From positions 248,001 through 312,000 of the forward strand of contig JAWPHD010001221.1 of assembly GCA_037043455.1 (NCBI GenBank): a stretch of 64,000 nucleotides of DNA, read 5' to 3'. Shown one piece after another: positions 11,038 through 23,102 of this stretch (position 1 is the first letter of the stretch; every line of letters starts with the position of its first letter). This stretch comes from Cyrtodaria siliqua. Its lineage: Eukaryota > Mollusca > Bivalvia > Adapedonta > Hiatellidae. The position numbers and the translations under genes were made by a program. The notes under the pieces were generated by a model, which saw only the letters and a list, made by a program, of their open reading frames with translations, ran no database searches and had not been told where the DNA came from.

Positions 11038-11375
11038 TCAAGAACTGTTCAGTCGGTAGCGCGGGGGATTTGTAACCGGAGGCCCCGGGTTCAATCCTCC
11101 GTGGTGCCACTGAGTTTCGTCGGTGTGTTCTTGGGCGAGACACTTTCCCTTAGCCTCGTCCGTCGGATGGGGAAGTAAACCGGGCGGTCCCGTGTATCGG
11201 TCTATCCTCCGAGCACGTTTAAGAACCATAGGAATCTATTCGATAATAAGAGAAGGGCACGTTTCCCGGATTCCTATGTATCCTTCCTCTCTTTCTGGGG
11301 CGGCTCTAAATAACCTATACTGTGTTGTTGAGCCGTTAAACAACATTCATTTCAATTCAATTCAAGAACTGTTCA
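11038..11375 (+). mobile_element. Type B SINE, slightly 5'-truncated, with 14-bp target duplication
   Basis: The tRNA-like head lacks its first bases but keeps AGTCGGTAGCG and the B box GGGTTCAATCC. The body has CTTGGGCGAGACACTTT, CTTAGCCTCGTCCGTCGGAT and GGGGAAGTAAACCGGGCGG. It ends with GAGCCGTTAAACAACATTC and an AATTC-type tail. TCAAGAACTGTTCA is repeated exactly at 11038-11051 and 11362-11375. It closely matches the copy at 63032-63348. Confidence 0.93.
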
Positions 11376-11560
11376 TATGATGTTTAAGAGTTAAAAGTGT
11401 TAATTATTAATACTACAAAAAGGGTGGCCATTCATCTTTAACAACACACTTTTAACAAATCAGAAGAGTGTGAGGTCGTGACCCCACCTGATATATTGTA
11501 TTTAGAAAAGTTCAGCATTTTTTTTAATACTTCAGATTAGAAATAGAACCAATAACAATA

Positions 11561-11583
11561 TATATATATATATATATATATAT
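11561..11583. repeat. (TA)n microsatellite
   Basis: About eleven TA units. Confidence 0.95.
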
Positions 11584-11604
11584 GTCTTTCGTTTGCTGTT
11601 TCAA

Positions 11605-13055
11605 TTGCACTACAAAATCCTTTATTGAAACTCTGTCCAGGTGTTCAGTTCATATAAAATGTATATGTGCCGATTAAAATAGGTTTATTCACGTGTTCTT
11701 TAAAATACCCCGTGACGGAATATGCACAAAATTATGAGTTGGTAACTCTTAATCCGACGCTCCACTTTTGGAGTTTGATCTGGCTGGTTAAAGTCGTATA
11801 TATTGTTTCCTTAGCGTTTGGATTCCCAACATATGTAAGTTATATAACACTCAAGAGATATGAAAACGCAACATGGGAATTTCCGCTACATATTCTATAT
11901 ACTGCACACTTAATTGCACATAATATTCTAAAGAAGTTCCAAGATGTTTCTTAAAAAAAAAGTTGCAGTTAACTAGAGAAAGGACACAACTGTGATGTTG
12001 TAGACGTTTTAATCACACTACACCTTGTAACAAGAACTTCATAAATGTTGAAGTTGCTCTTTGAAAAATTGAGCTAGTTCAGTACTGTATTTAACGTAAA
12101 TAGTTTGCAAAATGTTGCATCCTAAGTTTGCTCACATGATTGAGACAAACGCGTATTCTGTGAATAATGAAACATTGAAGGAATACTATTTGCTGTATTA
12201 TTTGTTGATTTAGTATTATTTCCAAAAGGAAAGGTCTTACGTAGCCATGTACCATTCGATTAAAAGCAGCATATTGTACATAGAATATATAGCGGAAATT
12301 CCCGTGTTGCGTTTTCATATCTCTTGAGTGTACTGTACACCTCGTCGTCAGTAGGTTTAGAAACGGTGAACGTCTGTTTTTAAATTTGGTTGTTGTTGGC
12401 GGGATAGTTTTAATTTATTATATATCATTTTAAATACATATTTTTCATTGGCTAAAAGGCAGTCACGTGTAAGTCATTAGTATGAACTATTGACTTTAGA
12501 ACGTTTTCTATCCGGTTCAATCTGGTTTTGCGATCAATAGTCTTTTTTTGCAGGTCAATAGTCTGAGAATGACGTTACGCTTTCCCATGACGTGACATCA
12601 TGTATGTAAACAAGTAAGCAAAAAGTAAGAAAACTAATGGAGTTTATACGATTCCCTTGGGTGAATAGTTTTAACCATTGACCTCAACAGAAGTAGATAG
12701 TTGTATCATAGGACAGCGTACAGAATGTGTCTATTCTCCAAACTCATCAGTCACCTCGCAGACAGCAGAGTGACACATGACACTAGTATTTCACATTTCA
12801 CCAAACTGTGACAAACCTATAAAAAGAATGTTAGAAAGTTATGTATTATATACCTCGTTGTCAGTAGGTTTAGAAAAGGGGGAAATATGATTTCGGGTTA
12901 GCTACTTTAAGAGTTACCTTCTCATAGTTCAGTTTACGCATATTCAATCACAGGTATTTTAAGAACCCGTGAAATCGTATACTTTTAATCGGCACATATA
13001 CATTAGTATATAACCTGAACACCTGGACAGAGTTTTGATAAACGATTTTGGAATA
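11605..13055. mobile_element. Foldback element with ~130-bp inverted ends and a nested MITE
   Basis: The left arm (about 11605-11736, with CTCTGTCCAGGTGTTCAG and ATATGTGCCGATTAAAA) recurs inverted at about 12925-13055 (TTTTAATCGGCACATATAC, CTGAACACCTGGACAGAG). The interior has two copies of ACCTCGT.GTCAGTAGGTTTAGAAA, near 12340 and 12852, and the dispersed fragment shared with 4447-4538. A MITE at 11847-12331 is nested inside. No transposase frame was found, so the class is unknown. Confidence 0.75.
11847..12331. mobile_element. 485-bp MITE with ACACTCAAG...CTTGAGTGT ends (copy 1)
   Basis: Terminal inverted repeats of about 42 bp: ACACTCAAGAGATATGAAAA to GGGAATTTCCGCT on the left, mirrored on the right. 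The interior (TAGAGAAAGGACACAACTGT, GTTTGCTCACATGATTGAG, CCATGTACCATTCGATTA) is nearly the same as in 25553-26037 and related to 29902-30390. It is nested inside the foldback element at 11605-13055 and has no coding capacity. Confidence 0.92.
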
Positions 13056-13510
13056 TTGTTTTCCGTTATTTGGTAGGTTAGTTCACTGACATGGGGTATG
13101 TACGTGTGTCACACTGTCTTTATATGAAAGCATTCTGAAATGGCTTTATGTTATACTCGTGTCCGGGGAAAGTCGTGTCAATTGTAATCAGAATTGACCG
13201 TTGTGTGGACCTACATAAAAAGAAAACAAAAATGACATGTGCACGATCCACTTGCCATTTCTGCCCAAACATGAAGTAGCCCCATTTACAGCAGGATGCT
13301 CTTCTTGACGTACGTGGTCATCTACATTCTTATTCTTAAAGCAAATCGATGTTGTATTCAAGACTGCAGATAATGCCCCCACTAAAATAAACGCAGTTCT
13401 CCTGTGACCCGTGTAAGTTACGGGCATTCACTTGCGTATACTGTTACTAAAACTACTTCATATACTTTGAAGCCTCAATAATGTTCCGCATCTCCTTTCA
13501 AGATAGGAAT
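13056..13510. other. No recognised feature
   Basis: Unremarkable sequence between a foldback element and a tandem array. A 79-codon minus-strand frame (13188-13427) has no supporting signal. Confidence 0.35.
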
Positions 13511-13514
13511 CTCA

Positions 13515-14578
13515 AACATATCTGTGAAATTCGCGACGCGTATGTTCACGACAACATGCACGTGGAAGTCGCGACGCATATGTTCTTGTAATCACGCATG
13601 TCGACGACGTGACTCCCTTGTTCTCGCAATTACGCTTGTAGAAGATGAGACACATATATTCTTGCAAACATGCATCTAGAAAATACAACACATAGTTTCT
13701 CGCAAACATGTCTGTAGAAAACGTAGCATTTTCTCGTTAATATGCATGTAGAAGACGCGACACATAGTTTCTCGCAATCATGCATCTAGAAAATACAACA
13801 CATAGTTTCTCGCAAACATGTCTGTAGAAAACGCAACACGTATTTTCTCGCAAACATGCATGTCTAAAACGCAACGCATAGTTTCTCGCAAACATACCTG
13901 TAGGAGATCCGACAAATATTTTCTGCCAAACATGCATGTAGAAAACGCGTCGCATATTTCTCTCAAACATGCTTGTAGAAAATATAGCACATATTTTCTC
14001 GCAAACATGCATGTAAGAAAACGCGATGCATAGTTTCTCGCAATCATGCATTTAAAAAACCCAACACATAGTTTTTCACAAACATGTCTGTAGAAACGCA
14101 ACATTTTCTCGCAAACACGCATGTAGATAACGCGATGCATAGTTTCTCGCAATCATACATTTAGAAAACGCAACACATAGTTTCTCGCAAACATGTCTGT
14201 AGAAAACGCAACATTTTCTCGTAAACATGCATGTAGAAAACGCGGCGCATAGTTTCTCACAAACATGTCTGTAGAAAACGCAACACATATTTTCTCGCAA
14301 ACATGCATGTCTGAAACGCGACGCATAGTTTCTCGCAAACATGCATGTAGAAAACGCGACGCATAGTTTCTCGCAAACATGTATGTAGAAAACGCGACAC
14401 ATATTTTCTCGCAAACATACCTGTAGGAGATCGGACAAATATTTTCTGTCAAACATGCATGTAGAAAACGCGACGCATATTTCTGTCAAACAGGCTTGTA
14501 GAAAACATAACACATGTTTTCTCGAAACATGTCTGTAAAAAATAAACACATATTTCAGGTAGAAAACGCAACACATAT
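13515..14578. repeat. 38-bp tandem array, about 28 copies
   Basis: The unit is ACATGCATGTAGAAAACGCG followed by ACGCATAGTTTCTCGCAA, with variants such as CTTGTAG, CTGTAG and ATATTTTCTCG. The minus-strand frames of 60-166 codons (FARNYASRFLHAC-like) are caused by the array. The period is not a multiple of three, so the frame shifts between copies, which argues against a protein. Variant types recur in blocks, pointing to segmental duplication inside the array. Confidence 0.95.
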
Positions 14579-14612
14579 CACAGACCTAATGGTAGTTGTT
14601 ATTAGGTCTGTG
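14579..14612. repeat. Perfect 12-bp stem, 10-nt loop hairpin
   Basis: CACAGACCTAAT and ATTAGGTCTGTG flank a 10-nt loop exactly at the right edge of the 38-bp array. There is no T-run, and it is not a terminator in this context. It may be a relic of an element end. Confidence 0.85.
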
Positions 14613-15776
14613 CACGAAATGCACGAACTGAAGAAGTGACATAGAACGATACTGTATGATCATTTGATAAATTATGTGGCATTTAGCCTTTCATTGTTTC
14701 TACAGCGGTGAATTATAATTAATCTACACGGAATCTTTCTGTTTGTGTTAGGCTTTGTTAACGTTATAATTTATCATACATGTGATATAATTTCAATACA
14801 AATATGAAAGATGCCGACGTCTAGCTAAGTTTCCTCTTTGTCGTTTATTGGGTTAGGGATTTTGTAATGGATTGGGCTGTGGGTCGTTTGAAATTGCAAT
14901 CTTGTGAGATAGACATCTTAATACAAATCAACTAATGCGTCAAATATCAGTTCAGCGGATTATTGACTGTGAAATTGATTTTTTTTGTAAAGCGATAAAA
15001 GTCCACTAGATTATAATGTCATTTTTTTGGTGAAAACAATGTTGTCAACTGTCGAAACTAAAAAGCTAACTTGTGTAAGAGATTATATAACCTATACTTT
15101 AATATCGAATAGCATTCAGGGAATTTGTCCATTTTTTATATAATATTAATTGACATTCTTTCCACCTAGAGCATTAATAAACACATAGTTTAATGAAAAC
15201 CCGTGTCAACCGTTCATCATATACCATAATCGGATTATTTATCTATGTTAATGCTTAGTTTTATGATAATTTTATATATTTTTCGGTTGCTAGAATAAAC
15301 ATACAAATAACACTTCTTGTAACTTAGGAAACAACTGGTTTTATTTATGAGTGTCGATATCATAAGTTTGTATTTCTCACATTTGTCAAGTGCTTAATAT
15401 CATTGCCTCTGATTTGTGATTTATTATGAGCAAACATATAAACTCGCTATCAAAGTCTGAAAAACAAACAGCAGTTGACTTTTAACAGTTAGATCCCCGG
15501 AATAGGGAAAACTGTCAATAGTTTATACAATGTGTCAGCCAAACCTTCTGTTCTGAGGCTTTGGTATTGTAGAGATTCAGTTTAGCGAAAGAGTAATTAA
15601 AGGGAGGTAACAGTTACATATTGTTTCACACGCTCTTTGGATTAACGTACAACTGGAGTGCTATGACATCGGATTAATCTTAAGTCGACAGCAAATATGG
15701 AATTAATCTTTATTGTTTAAATACCTTATATCAATACACAACTCTTTTTGAGAAACATAAATAACAAAAAGAAAGC
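14613..15776. other. 5' flank of the 15777 gene
   Basis: AT-rich sequence without recognised repeats. The promoter of the five-exon gene should lie here or in an undetected upstream non-coding exon. I see no strong TATA box at a fixed distance. An in-frame TAA about 15 nt before the ATG at 15777 closes the frame. Confidence 0.4.
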
Positions 15777-16283
15777 ATGGCGGACTATATGTCGGATGGA
15801 GATCTAAAACGGACAAGTAGTTTTAAAAGAGACAAACTAGATAGTGACGTTCAAAGATCAGGCAGTTTTAGAGAAAGAATGGATACCAATGGGTCCGTGA
15901 CTCCCGGTGATGTGAATGGTGTTGCTTCGGCAAGACAGACGACCAATAGCCCCGGACGTGCTGTAGGACGACGGAGTCTGTCACCGCTCAAATCATATTC
16001 CCCAACACGTGACCGATCTTCTTTTAACTCACCAAGACGGGAAAGGTCGTACTTAAGATCAACATCACCCGACAAAACTTTGCGGAGATCTGAAATATGG
16101 TCGCAGTGGGAGGTGACAAAGAAAAAGGGTGAGGACTGTTTACAGGAATTTAACATTAAGCAGATGGAAAGTTTATATGGAAAGCAGCTTGGCGGGAAAG
16201 TAGAGGCTGCACAGGACTGGTATAGAGTCAATGGATTCGATAGAAGTAAAACGCAGATGGAAGCAATATCATGGTTGTCGCAG
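15777..16283 (+). CDS. Coding exon 1 of an unknown 338-residue protein
   Basis: This exon encodes residues 1-169. The ATG at 15777 is the first in frame, and a TAA lies in frame just upstream, which fixes the start. The exon ends at CAG before a GTGGGT donor at 16284, in phase 0. Residues 1-110 are basic, Ser/Arg/Pro-rich and low in complexity, with likely phosphosites: RRSLSPLKSYSPTRDRSS, RSTSPDK and TNGSVTPGD. Residues about 111-169 look folded: SEIWSQWEVTKKKGED, ESLYGKQLGG, AQDWYRVNGFDRSK and AISWLSQ. There is no signal peptide or membrane segment, so the product is probably intracellular. I do not recognise the family. The next exon is over 22 kb away at 38518 and enters in the same phase. 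Confidence 0.85.
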
Positions 16284-16378
16284 GTGGGTTGCCTTTCTTT
16301 AAAAAAAAACGTGCCTGTCATGGCTGGCGTAATTATTCTCTGTCAAAATTCCGTTTTAATAGAATTCCGTTTTATTCT

Positions 16379-16380
<2 letters not shown>

Positions 16381-16414
<34 letters not shown>
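16381..16414. repeat. (GT)n microsatellite
   Basis: About 16 GT units shortly after the exon 1 donor. Confidence 0.97.
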
Positions 16415-16418
<4 letters not shown>

Positions 16419-17119
16419 AGGATTCGTGGTTACTTATTCATAATTCACCAAGCCAAAGGGTAACATGAAGCAGTTTATAATTTGTACTAGACTGACACTA
16501 CATTATTTGTGATACTCTTACATCATGCAAAATAGCGTTTTTTTCTTTTTGATTAAAGTGCAATTAAATGTGTTTATATCCATTTATATACAGTTTTGTA
16601 AGTTAAATATAGTTCAAGAAAAGTGGATACTTGTTGTTATATTAATCTTTAGAATGCAAAACAATTAAAACGCTTCCACTGTAACTTCATTCAGATTTAC
16701 TGACTTCAACAAATTGTATAAAGTGTGTTTTACTGCTGACAGAGGTATCTCATGTGTGCGACATGGTGGTGTGTGTATATTGATGTTTGTCTTTATCAGT
16801 ATCTGGCTTCTGCAAAGTCATTGCATACATTATTGGTCTTGTTACTTTTTGAATACATGCTCATCTCTGTTTATTTTCGCAAAGACTATACTTAAAATCG
16901 AGGATTTCAAACATGCTAAAATATTGCAATATCTTAATAGAAACCTGACAATGTTACAAAATTAAATCCAACAAGTATGTTATGTTTCTAGTAGCATCAT
17001 GCTTGTTCACTAACACCAGTCATGTTGAGAACGTCGTTCTTCTTGCAGGAGCAATAGCACGCACCTGTTTGGAGTCTATTCGACACTTGATAATAGCACT
17101 ACTTTGTAGTTTGACAATG

Positions 17120-18770
17120 TTAATTATTACCTGTTCTCCTATATAATTGCTATATCGTCATTTCTTGCTAATTCACTAAGGAAAAGACTGTTCCCGGTGA
17201 AAACGAACTGTTACCGGGCTTTAGTTTCGACTGTTTCCCTCACGTGCTGGAATTTCGTTTGCGTGACGTCATGTTGCTTTTTTCACCATAGGTTCCCATT
17301 ATAAAACAAATTTTCATTTTCACTGTTTCGTACACTAACATTAATCAGGTAATAAAACAGTTATCACATGTGGGTTTGGGGAACAGTCAAAACTGTTTTC
17401 CCTTGGTGTCGGGGGATGGCAGTGTGAACTGTTTCCCTCGGCCTATCGGCCTCGGGAAACAGTTCACACTGCCATCCCCTCCACCTCGGGAAAACAGTTT
17501 TGACTGTTCCCCAAACACACATGTGATAACTGTAAACTATGTCTCTATCCAAAATTATTACCTGATCTCCTATATAAATGCTATATCGTCATTTCTTGCT
17601 AATTCACTAAGGAAAAGACTGTTCCCGGTGAAAACGAACTGTTACCGGGCTTTAGTTTCGACTGTTTCCCTCACGTGCTGGAATTTCGTTTGCGTGACGT
17701 CATGTTGCTTTTTTCACCATAGGTTCCCATTATAAAACAAATTTTCATTTTCACTGTTTCGTACACTAACATTAATCAGGTAATAAAACAGTTATCACAT
17801 GTGGGTTTGGGGAACAGTCAAAACTGTTTTCCCTTGGTGTCGGGGGATGGCAGTGTGAACTGTTTCCCTCGGCCTATCGGCCTCGGGAAACAGTTCACAC
17901 TGCCATCCCCTCCACCTCGGGAAAACAGTTTTGACTGTTCCCCAAACACACATGTGATAACTGTAAACTATGTCTCTATCCAAAATTATTACCTGATCTC
18001 CTATATAAATGCTATATCGTCATTTCTTGCTAATTCACTAAGGAAAAGACTGTTCCCGGTGAAAACGAACTGTTACCGGGCTTTAGTTTCGACTGTTTCC
18101 CTCACGTGCTGGAATTTCGTTTGCGTGACGTCATGTTGCTTTTTTCACCATAGGTTCCCATTATAAAACAAATTTTCATTTTCACTGTTTCGTACACTAA
18201 CATTAATCAGGTAATAAAACAGTTATCACATGTGGGTTTGGGGAACAGTCAAAACTGTTTTCCCTTGGTGTCGGGGGATGTCAGTGTGAACTGTTCACAC
18301 TGCCATCCCCTCCACCTCGGGAAAACAGTTTTGACTGTTCCCCAAACACACATGTGATAACTGTAAACTATGTCTCTATCCAAAATTATTACCTGATCTC
18401 CTATATAAATGCTATATCGTCATTTCTTGCTAATTCACTAAGGAAAAGACTGTTCCCGGTGAAAACGAACTGTTACCGGGCTTTAGTTTCGACTGTTTCC
18501 CTCACGTGCTGGAATTTCGTTTGCGTGACGTCATGTTGCTTTTTTCACCATAGGTTCCCATTATAAAACAAATTTTCATTTTCACTGTTTCGTACAGTAA
18601 CATTAATCAGGTAATAAAACAGTTATCACATGTGTGTTTGGGGAACAGTCAAAACTGTTTTCCCTTGGTGTCGGGGGATGTCAGTGTGAACTGTTCACAC
18701 TGCCATCCCCTCCACCTCGGGAAAACAGTTTTGACTGTTCCCCAAACACACATGTGATAACTGTATACTA
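17120..18770. repeat. Tandem array of a 431-bp unit (four copies), each with a large hairpin
   Basis: Copies start near 17127, 17558, 17989 and 18389. The spacing is 431, 431 and about 400 bp. Each has a unique half (GCTATATCGTCATTTCTTGC; GCGTGACGTCATGTTGC, which contains a palindromic TGACGTCA) and a foldback half. The hairpin of copy 1 (17358-17532) pairs GTTTGGGGAACAGTCAAAAC with its complement over arms of about 86 bp. Copies 3 and 4 share the same loop-proximal deletion (CAGTGTGAACTGTTCACACTG). Duplicate open frames here are repeat shadows. Confidence 0.93.
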
Positions 18771-19307
18771 TTCACAGATGATTTTCATTATCATTGTACT
18801 ATTGTAGTACAATCTTTTTTGTTTTATACTGTTTTCGCATATCAGTATTTTCCTTTTATATAATTGGAATTGTTCAGAGTTGTGGAATCTACAAATGCAT
18901 TACTATTTCTGCAACTACTATGAGAAGTTGACCACATACTTATTATATTGTTTTCCTTTGCTTTATTGACTATCATTTTATAATAATCTATTCTCAGTCG
19001 CTAACATGTTGCTAGAATCCTGTAACTTTTTGCAATTTAGCCCAACTTGCCTCCTCCATTCAGTTTCTTCTTGACAGGTACTTTTGGTTTCGCACAAGAG
19101 CAGTTTAATTGCTGGCACTTCTGTTATACAGTTTCCTTTTAAGGGAGCGGTATGTCTGGGTTATATTACGAAAGGAGGTCTGTGCGCGTACCTGGAAGAA
19201 CTCGAATTTGTTGTAGAATACATAGTTAAAAAATTGAGGGTTTACGTCTATGACTATGAGTGATGCTCATAAATTAGAGGATGGTGAACAATTGGAGTAC
19301 GATTTTT

Positions 19308-19674
19308 GTGTCGCCTGCGTGGCATGGTAGACACTTAGGTATCACTTCGTCCGTCATCCGTCGTCCGTCGTCCGTCGTCGATTGTCGTCTTCCGTCACAC
19401 TTTAACATGCAACCTAGGCTTGGGCATAATTTGAAAAGTATGTGTGTTCATAAAACTTTACACGCATCTTCTTACCTCAAGGAATGTCGTTAAACATGTC
19501 CAATACTCTGTCTTTCATTTTGGCAGGGTAATGCTCCTTTTCATAACACTTTAACCTGCAACCTAACCAAGTCATAACTGAGCATAACTTGAAAAGTATT
19601 TGACCTATGTTCATGAAACTTCACACAAATCGTCATAAGTACACGGCAGTTGAAACAAGTGTTCCACGGAACAC
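19308..19674. repeat. Dispersed repeat with GTGTCGCCT ends (copy 1)
   Basis: It starts GTGTCGCCTGCGTGGCATGG and TAGACACTTAGG, followed by GTCCGTC-rich sequence and AACTTTAACCTGCAACCTAA. It ends at ACACGGCA..AACAAGTGTTCCACGGAACAC. The copy at 53198-53670 has a better right end (GGCAGGCGACAC) that mirrors the left one. It is probably a non-autonomous DNA element; the class is unknown. Confidence 0.7.
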
Positions 19675-19999
19675 ACCTTCTAGTCGCAACCTACACATAC
19701 ACAGTCGAGCACCATCTGTAGGAGTGGTACGGGGGTGTCAAGTCAGAACATTGAGTTTAACAGAAACATGTATCCACTATTATCGCAAATGATGTATTTA
19801 TTGTTGACCTGGATTGTGTTTAACTATCGTTAATACTCCTTTACGGTTATGAATGACATTTATAAGACATTTTCAATGTGTTATTGTCTAAGAGTTATCC
19901 ATTACAAAATATAGTATTTTTATATTTAAAACGTAATTGGGTTCATCGTCGAATACCGACGGTTGATACAGTAGGCTATCACTCCATCCATCACGCATG

Positions 20000-20390
20000 G
20001 GGAGTCAGCATAATCAGTAGTCAGACGTGGGTTCCGACGATGATCAGGGTTTTGAAAGTGTATGGTAACGGTAGCCTTGATGGATCACGTTTTAGTTATA
20101 CAAAGGTTGCGAGTATTCAAGTCCTCAACTCGAATTCAAGCTCTAGAAAAACGAATACAAGTAGTTATAAAAGCCGAACGGAAAATGTAGCTTCCATGGA
20201 ACACATCAACGACAAACACGCATTAAAACCATAAACAATTACAATGTAATAAGACGCAAGGCAGACGACAGCACAAACGGGTTGACAATAGGCTACCGCC
20301 TTGGAATGGTCAGTGGCAAACGGGCCGCTGAGGGTTTAAACCCGGTTCTAGGGCGAACCAAACCCCATTTTTACTCGATTGTCATCCCAA
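20000..20390 (-). mobile_element. Fragments related to the Penelope-like element at 21.0-22.9 kb
   Basis: AGGGTTTTGAAAGTG through TCCTCAACTCGAATTCAAGC resembles 21540-21665. GGGTTGACAATAGGCTACCG and GGGTTTAAACCCGGTTCTAGGG recur in diverged form near 43630, 51880, 52030 and 61200. These appear to be non-coding end pieces of the same element group. Confidence 0.45.
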
Positions 20391-20832
20391 GGTTTACCAC
20401 CACTAATTACATGTAAGCCTCCGAGGTAAATAAAAAGTAATCCCTCCTTTTTGATGAAAACGGGCATTATAAGTAGGGGAAAACTGCCCATTCCTATTTG
20501 ATTTTGTGGTTGTATGTATAAGAAGCGTATTAATAAGTTTTACTGGATCACTGATGAACATTTTCGAAATTTCGACTCTATGCTTACACTATGTGAGCAA
20601 TGAAAACAGTCAGTCAATGAAAACAGCTGTACCCTTGACCTGTTTAGTAAACAAGCAAGAACTTTCGTACATGTCTTGTGACCCCACCTTTTCCGGTGAT
20701 TTTTCAAGTGGAAAATTAGTTTTCTATATGAACATTACACTGCTGCATTATCCATACTTGAGTTGAATTTGCAGCAAATCATTAATATGTGACACTTTAA
20801 CATTGGTGTCTATGGGGAAAATAATTAGTGGT
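20391..20832 (+). repeat. 440-bp repeat, inverted copy at 26038-26486
   Basis: AGGTTTACCACCACTAATTA through CTATGGGGAAAATAATTAGT is present in reverse complement at 26038-26486 with modest divergence. The pair bounds a 6.1-kb block. It may be a long terminal inverted repeat, or simply two copies in opposite orientation. A 3' part of the unit is repeated again near 26961-27055. Confidence 0.85.
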
Positions 20833-20989
20833 ATAATACCTCCCAATAAAACGGGAGAGCGTAAAAAAATCACCAGGCTTTATTCTCTAAGAAACAATGT
20901 GGTATTAATAGGCAATCTATTTAAAGTATAACACATACATGATCATGTGTATATACAAACAAACAAGCCTATACAACCACATTGCAAGT

Positions 20990-22719
20990 ACCCAATGACC
21001 TCACCATCAAGCCCGATCGTTGTGGCTGTAGAATACCGCTTAAGCCGGTGCTAGGGGTGTGGGAAGGGTTACATTTTGTAGTTACATCGCATGAACAAAC
21101 TCAATAAAACCGAATCTGCTACCTTTCTCTCTTGTTTGTGTTTGTTGCTTCCAAGCGATCCCATTTTCAGGATGTATTGGCAGAAACCAAATCAACAAGA
21201 GAACCAATAATTTAGGGTACGGAAAGACTAACGCTACCGTCCTTTGAGGATTTAGGCAGTCGTCATCATAGAGTCTAGTCTGTCCGGTCATCGCACAATC
21301 AAAGAGGAAAGCATAGTGGCGAACTGTAAATAGGTCAACCACTAAACATGAGGTGCGTTGCAAAGGGTCATGACCTATTTTGATAAACTGCATGTTTAAC
21401 AAGTTTAATAAAGGTGAATGAAATTGGCCATGACCAAGGAACTTACGAAGTCTGTAAATAGTGTCACCATAGAAGTCAAGTTACGATAGTCTTTGCCGAA
21501 GAAGAGATCATAAATTACTTTTATATTTTAGAAGTAGATCAGGGTTACGATAATACAATTTTGGAAAGGTTTTTCGAGGTTAATGCTAACGTTTGCTCTG
21601 ACTGAGGAGCTTTTTAGTTATACACCGGTTACGAATATTAATGTCCTCAACTCGACTACAAGCTTTAAAAAAAGAAAAAGTTATGAAAAGAGATCCCATA
21701 AGAACATCCCAATCTAATTGGAGATAATTAATAATATCAAAATTGAAATCATCTCTCTTTTCAATAGAGAGATGTAAATCGAGAAAAGAAGCGACAATAT
21801 CAGAAATATTGTCTAGTTATTTAGGAAAGAAAGGGTTGTCAATGTTCATTTTGTCATCCAGATACCGAGAGATATCATTTAAGGCTTCGATGGACACCAT
21901 GCCTGAGTATCTGGTGAAAGATGCAACATGGAATCTCTTTCATAGCAACACAAAAACAAATCTGCGACAAGAGGTGCACAGCTCGCACCTATGGGGATAC
22001 CAACACGTTGTCTATAAGCGGTAGTTCCATAACTAACGAAAATATCATCTAATAGGAAAATGAGTGCTTCACAAACTTCTTGGCAAAGTCCACATATTGT
22101 AATCCAAACTGCCACTAGTAGAAAGCGCTTTAATATTGTTACAGGCCATAAATTTAGTTTTTTCTCTGGCAAAGGTGTTTTAAATTAGAGCAATAAGCTT
22201 TTCTTTGATATGGTTGTGTGATAAGGTTGTATACAGTGTGGAAAAGTCATAAATATTTATAGATGACACTTGACGTTTATTGCAAATGATATCAAGAACG
22301 TCTCCTGAATTTTTAATTGACCAAAATAAATTAATCACTGACACAAATTAATCCCATATACATATATATATATATATATGGGAGAAATATTTGTGAACTA
22401 CCAAGGACAGACAACCTTCGGACGAACTACGGCAGGGCGCCTAGCTATGACGAGATACACAGAAATCAAGCGTATATATTCACTCCTTAAAAAAGGTAGC
22501 TGCAACACACGTTGATAAACTGTATCTCTACATCATAACACACTCGTCTGAAGGCACAATTAACATATAGACGCATACATACATACAATTATAGCTCATA
22601 TGAGTGGGCCACATTTAAGCGTTCAACCACACACAGCTATATTGAGACAGTGACAATGAAAGGTGCCGGATCTGGGGATACTGTGAATTCAGGTATATAT
22701 AATAATATATAATTATAAA

Positions 22720-22761
<42 letters not shown>

Positions 22762-22880
22762 TTTATAAGGATATGTGTGTTATTTAGGAATCCAGCATAC
22801 AGTTGGAAGTTTGTTTTGAGTTTCGTCAACTCCAGCCTTGAAAGTGATGCACCGAGTGGAAACAACATCATTTTCAGTGT
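20990..22880 (-). pseudogene. Decayed Penelope-like retroelement reverse transcriptase
   Basis: On the minus strand, conserved Penelope-type RT blocks appear in order but in different frames. They are KLPTVCWIPK (about 22845-22784, the finger block), FWSIKNSGDVLDIICNKR (about 22320-22280), NIYDFSTLYTTL (about 22260-22223), VGIPIGASCAPLVADLFL (about 22010-21955), YLDD catalytic motif (about 21865-21854) and DDFNFDI (about 21750). Stops and frameshifts interrupt the frame. About 400 bp with TA-rich edges (22345-22770) separates the finger block from the palm and looks like an insertion. A GIY-YIG endonuclease domain was not recognised. The motif order and wording are diagnostic of the family. 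This copy cannot be functional. Confidence 0.85.
22345..22770. repeat. TA-flanked insertion within the Penelope-like copy
   Basis: It is bounded by (TA)n tracts at about 22360-22379 and 22711-22759, with non-TA sequence between (ACCTTCGGACGAACTACGGC, GAGTGGGCCACATTTAAGCG). It interrupts the reverse transcriptase between its finger and palm blocks. Its identity is unknown. Confidence 0.6.
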
Positions 22881-23102
22881 ATGGAGAACAATATATATAT
22901 ATATAATAAAATCTATTTCATTTTTCCGCAAGCTTTCGGTTGTTTTCCTAACCTTCTTCTATGACGTTTATTTTATATACAATTTAACGGAAACGACGTA
23001 ACGTCATTCACCTTTTATATATATTTCTTATATTAATAATATGGCAAACATAAACTTATTTTATATAGTTATATATATATATTTATCGTTTATAGTTATA
23101 TA

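Noticed and set aside
13737..14576. Minus-strand Cys-rich frames of 99-166 codons
   Set aside because: The array period of 38 bp shifts frame between copies, so the frames are accidental.
17370..18566. Three identical frames (with VKTNCYRALVSTVSLTCWNF)
   Set aside because: Copies of the 431-bp tandem unit. The frame crosses the hairpin and lacks splice or start context.
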